Shown here: piece after piece, positions 61,554 through 64,000 of the stretch
Numbering within the stretch: the stretch's first letter is position 1
Layout: every line of letters starts with the position of its first letter
From: Shewanella cutis
Lineage (GTDB): Bacteria > Pseudomonadota > Gammaproteobacteria > Enterobacterales > Shewanellaceae
Length of the DNA: 64,000 bases
Reading direction: 5' to 3'
Assembly: GCF_022410515.1 (NCBI RefSeq)
Contig: NZ_JACSDI010000016.1
Location: 1-64,000 of the forward strand
Program-made: the position numbers and the translations under genes
Notes under the pieces: generated by a model
Told to the model about the DNA's origin: nothing
Database searches by the model: none
What the model saw: the letters and a program-made list of their open reading frames with translations, nothing else

Positions 61554-62625
61554 TTTACTCGGTGTTAGAGCGTTAGAGCAAGACCACATCACTTCGAGAG
61601 ATATAAAGTAGATACAGTTTATAGATCACATTTTTACACAATTTTGAAAGATGCTTTAATAGTTGTTAAAACAGTGTGGTTCTTTGAATAACTACTACAC
61701 TTTACTAAGTGACATCAGAATCGAAGTGATGTGAATTTATAAAAATACATTAAGCACTATAAAAAGGAGCCTTGAAAGCACAAAACCACAAGATATCAGC
61801 AACTTAAAATTTATCCATATATCAAAACATTAGTATTAAATTGAACAATTTAATTTATTTATGGTTTAACACTAAATGGAGGACTGAAGAAAAATAGAAA
61901 TTTATGACTCACTGAAGACTCATTAATTGGGATTGTAAGCAAACCACCACTAGGGAGTTGTCTGTTACATCGTTTCCAGAATTAGATCCATACTCTTAAA
62001 CAGCCACATGTTACAAGCAAATTGCCATAGCTAAATAGATGTTAACACCGAGAGAAGAGGACGTTATAAATACCGTTAGAATTTTTAAGCACTACATTGA
62101 TAGTTTTGTAATTTAATTTCGAACAATCAAAAAATATTAGGAGGTTAATAGTATTATCGGCAATATAAGCAGGCGCGAATGTTGCTTTGGGTTGGTAAGA
62201 AGAATCTAAATAATATGGAACAAGGCTCGCTGCTTAACAGCAAATATACTAAGTACCTATGTGTACTAATCTTAGCCAATATTCTTTATTTACATTCTTG
62301 TTTTTGAATCATGAGTTACAGTGTTTAATAAACGAAAATTCGTGGTAAAGGGTATAGATTCGTTTATTCAAAGAGTAAGCAAATACATTCTTTAATGTTA
62401 ACCACACCTAAAAACGAGGAGGAACAGTTTGCTTGACCAATTTATCAACCAGCGCACCTTCGGGTGCGCTTTAATTTTTCCTGTTTACATCTCTATATCC
62501 TAATTATTAGATAAACCATTCTCGCGAATTTAGTACTCAAAACCCACATACCAAACATTAACCCCGCCTGAGTTTTAGTGTAAACTTATCCGTTCGTCTA
62601 TAACTTTAAGCAAGGCATTGAAATC
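61554..62625. other. 1.07-kb AT-rich region without a convincing gene
   Basis: No long open frame with coding character exists on either strand. Visible structure includes an exact 13-bp inverted repeat CACATCACTTCGA (61585-61597 against 61721-61733) and a second 10-bp inverted repeat AATAAACGAA/TTCGTTTATT (62327-62368). Near the right end is a strong terminator. GAGGAGG followed by a TTG at 62429 opens a 24-codon frame to 62503 that would overlap the terminator; I give it low weight. The right end should contain the holC promoter. Confidence 0.5.
62451..62479 (+). terminator. Rho-independent terminator with UUCG tetraloop, no gene assigned upstream
   Basis: AGCGCACC and GGTGCGCT form a perfect 8-bp stem closed by C-UUCG-G, an unusually stable tetraloop, followed by TTAATTTTT. 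The nearest upstream gene is raiA, 900 bp away, so a small RNA or an untranslated transcript may end here. Confidence 0.8.
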
Positions 62626-63090
62626 ATGACACAAGCGCTGTTTTATCTGATGCCACCAACGGGCGAAAACACAGCTCTGAGTGATTTATACCAATTGGCT
62701 TGCCGCCTATCCCAACGAGCGTTTATAGATCAACAACAGGTCTACATTCATTGCCAAGATAAAAATGTAGCCTTCGAAATTGACGAGTTATTGTGGCAGT
62801 TTGATCCCAGTGCTTTTGTCCCACACAACCTAAAAGGTGAAGGCCCAACCACTGGTTCACCCGTTGAAATCGGTTTTGATCGACTTGGACCTAACAAAAG
62901 TCGCCAACTTCTGATTAATCTTGCAGACCAAGTACCGCCATTTGCGGTAAACTTTGGTCAAATCTTCGATTTTGTGGCTAATGACGACCAACATAAAGCG
63001 ATAGCACGTGAACGCTACCGCCAATACCGTGGCCTAGGGATTGAATTAACAACCCAAAATTTAGCGACACATCCACTTAATTTAGTTTGA
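62626..63090 (+). CDS. holC: DNA polymerase III chi subunit
   Basis: The 154-aa protein has the chi fold, with ALFYLMPPTGENTALSDLYQLACRLSQRAF at the N-terminus and a GSPVEIGFD segment near residue 80. Chi links the clamp loader to single-strand binding protein. The gene directly precedes valS, the conserved arrangement in gammaproteobacteria. Only 15 bp separate the two, so they are probably co-transcribed. Confidence 0.92.
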   Translation: MTQALFYLMPPTGENTALSDLYQLACRLSQRAFIDQQQVYIHCQDKNVAFEIDELLWQFDPSAFVPHNLKGEGPTTGSPVEIGFDRLGPNKSRQLLINLADQVPPFAVNFGQIFDFVANDDQHKAIARERYRQYRGLGIELTTQNLATHPLNLV

Positions 63091-63105
63091 GACAGATACG
63101 TTCCC

Positions 63106-64000
63106 ATGGAAAAAACATACGATCCTCAGTCCATTGAGCAGACTCTTTACCAAAACTGGGAAGAGAAAGGTTATTTTAAACCCCACGGCGATGCCTCACA
63201 GGGCAACTATTGCATCATGATCCCGCCGCCCAACGTGACGGGTAGCCTGCACATGGGTCACGCTTTCCAAGATACCATCATGGATACCTTGATCCGCTAC
63301 CAACGTATGAAGGGTAAAAACACCCTGTGGCAAGTCGGCACAGATCACGCAGGTATTGCGACTCAGATGCTGGTTGAGCGTAAGCTTGAAGCAGAAGAAG
63401 GCAAGAGCCGCCATGACCTTGGCCGCGATGCTTTCATGGAAAAAGTATGGGAATGGAAAGCGCAATCGGGTGGCACCATCACTAAGCAGCTACGTCGTAT
63501 GGGCGCGTCTGTGGATTGGGACCGTGAGCGCTTCACTATGGACGAAGGCTTGTCAAAAGCCGTTCAAGAAGTGTTTGTCCGTCTCTACGAAGACGATTTA
63601 ATTTACCGTGGTAAACGCTTAGTAAACTGGGATCCTAAACTGCATACCGCAATTTCTGATCTCGAAGTGGAAAACAAAGAGAAACAAGGCCATATGTGGC
63701 ATCTGCGTTATCCATTAGCCGATGGCGAATTAACCGCAGACGGTAAAGATTACTTAGAAGTGGCCACCACGCGTCCGGAAACCATGCTGGGCGATAGTGC
63801 AGTGGCGGTTCACCCTGATGATGAACGTTATCAAGCATTGATTGGCAAATATATTCTGCTGCCTATCGTCAATCGTCGCATCCCAATCGTTGCCGATGAT
63901 TATGTGGATATGGCTTTTGGTACAGGTTGTGTGAAAATCACTCCTGCCCACGACTTTAACGACTATGAAGTCGGTAAACGTCACAAGCTGCCCATGTTCA
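63106..64000 (+). CDS. valS: Valyl-tRNA synthetase, N-terminal 298 residues (runs off the window)
   Basis: The frame begins MEKTYDPQSIEQTLYQNWEE and stays open to the window edge. The class I HIGH motif appears as PPPNVTGSLHMGHAFQDTI (about residues 41-59), and the start of the editing (CP1) domain is seen in VATTRPETMLGDSAVAV and GTGCVKITPAHDFNDYEVG. It charges tRNA-Val and edits threonine errors. About two-thirds of the protein lies outside the window. No strong ribosome site precedes the ATG, consistent with coupling to holC. Confidence 0.96.
   Translation, partial: MEKTYDPQSIEQTLYQNWEEKGYFKPHGDASQGNYCIMIPPPNVTGSLHMGHAFQDTIMDTLIRYQRMKGKNTLWQVGTDHAGIATQMLVERKLEAEEGKSRHDLGRDAFMEKVWEWKAQSGGTITKQLRRMGASVDWDRERFTMDEGLSKAVQEVFVRLYEDDLIYRGKRLVNWDPKLHTAISDLEVENKEKQGHMWHLRYPLADGELTADGKDYLEVATTRPETMLGDSAVAVHPDDERYQALIGKYILLPIVNRRIPIVADDYVDMAFGTGCVKITPAHDFNDYEVGKRHKLPMF

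Noticed and set aside
1..64000. tRNA, rRNA or CRISPR loci
   Set aside because: No cloverleaf with a typical T-arm and CCA end, no rRNA-like sequence and no spaced direct-repeat array was seen by eye; a covariance-model scan was not possible.

Overview
The window is a chromosomal stretch of a gammaproteobacterium, very probably Shewanella. The evidence is the gene set and order: thrABC, slyD, trpR, a cytochrome c' with cytochrome b561, raiA, holC and valS on one side, and ybgA-MerR-phrB with a Cfa-type lipid-modification operon on the other. Small lineage-typical genes (a TIGR02922-like protein, the DUF3649/PepSY/DUF3325 set) also fit. The window begins in the tail of one gene and ends inside valS. 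No tRNA, rRNA, CRISPR array, integrase or transposase gene was seen.

1-10.5 kb (minus strand): a tightly packed run from ybgA (DUF523/DUF1722) through a MerR regulator, CPD photolyase, a SnoaL-like protein, an SDR, an FAD amine-oxidase-like protein, DUF1365, a Cfa-type methyltransferase, DUF2878, a chalcone-isomerase-like protein and a DUF3833 lipoprotein. It looks like a light or singlet-oxygen response operon pairing DNA repair with lipid modification. Two TTGTACAA boxes in a promoter with 19-bp spacing sit upstream. The MerR protein resembles cobalamin-type photoreceptor regulators but shows no B12 motif.

10.6-20.5 kb: housekeeping and regulatory genes. These are a small unknown protein, RhlE helicase, a GAF-PAS-PAS-GGDEF-EAL protein, a Lon-like protease, a divergent OYE flavoenzyme/TetR pair with three tandem operators, and a TIGR02922-like protein.

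20.8-39.8 kb: an accessory block bounded by 19-bp direct repeats. One repeat is the last codons of a chemoreceptor gene; the other is a short remnant of a related 3' end. The block holds a nested pair of MITE-like repeats and a complete eight-gene operon for 3-hydroxyanthranilate meta-cleavage, in the order E-H-J-I-G-F-C-D. It also holds an outer-membrane porin, a LysR regulator, a TonB-dependent receptor, an NSS transporter, kynureninase and a secreted LVIVD-repeat protein. Together these should take up kynurenine-type compounds and convert them to pyruvate and acetyl-CoA. No tryptophan dioxygenase, formamidase or kynurenine 3-monooxygenase is present.

39.8-64 kb: two chemoreceptors flank a YebC-family protein, an isochorismatase-family pseudogene and Hpf. 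A Fur-box-preceded DUF3649-PepSY-DUF3325 operon, an OsmC-like protein, a frameshifted small gene and a tricorn-like protease follow. The threonine operon comes next with a recognisable thrL leader and attenuator, then slyD, trpR, the cytochrome c'/b561 pair, RaiA, about 1.07 kb without a convincing gene, and holC-valS.
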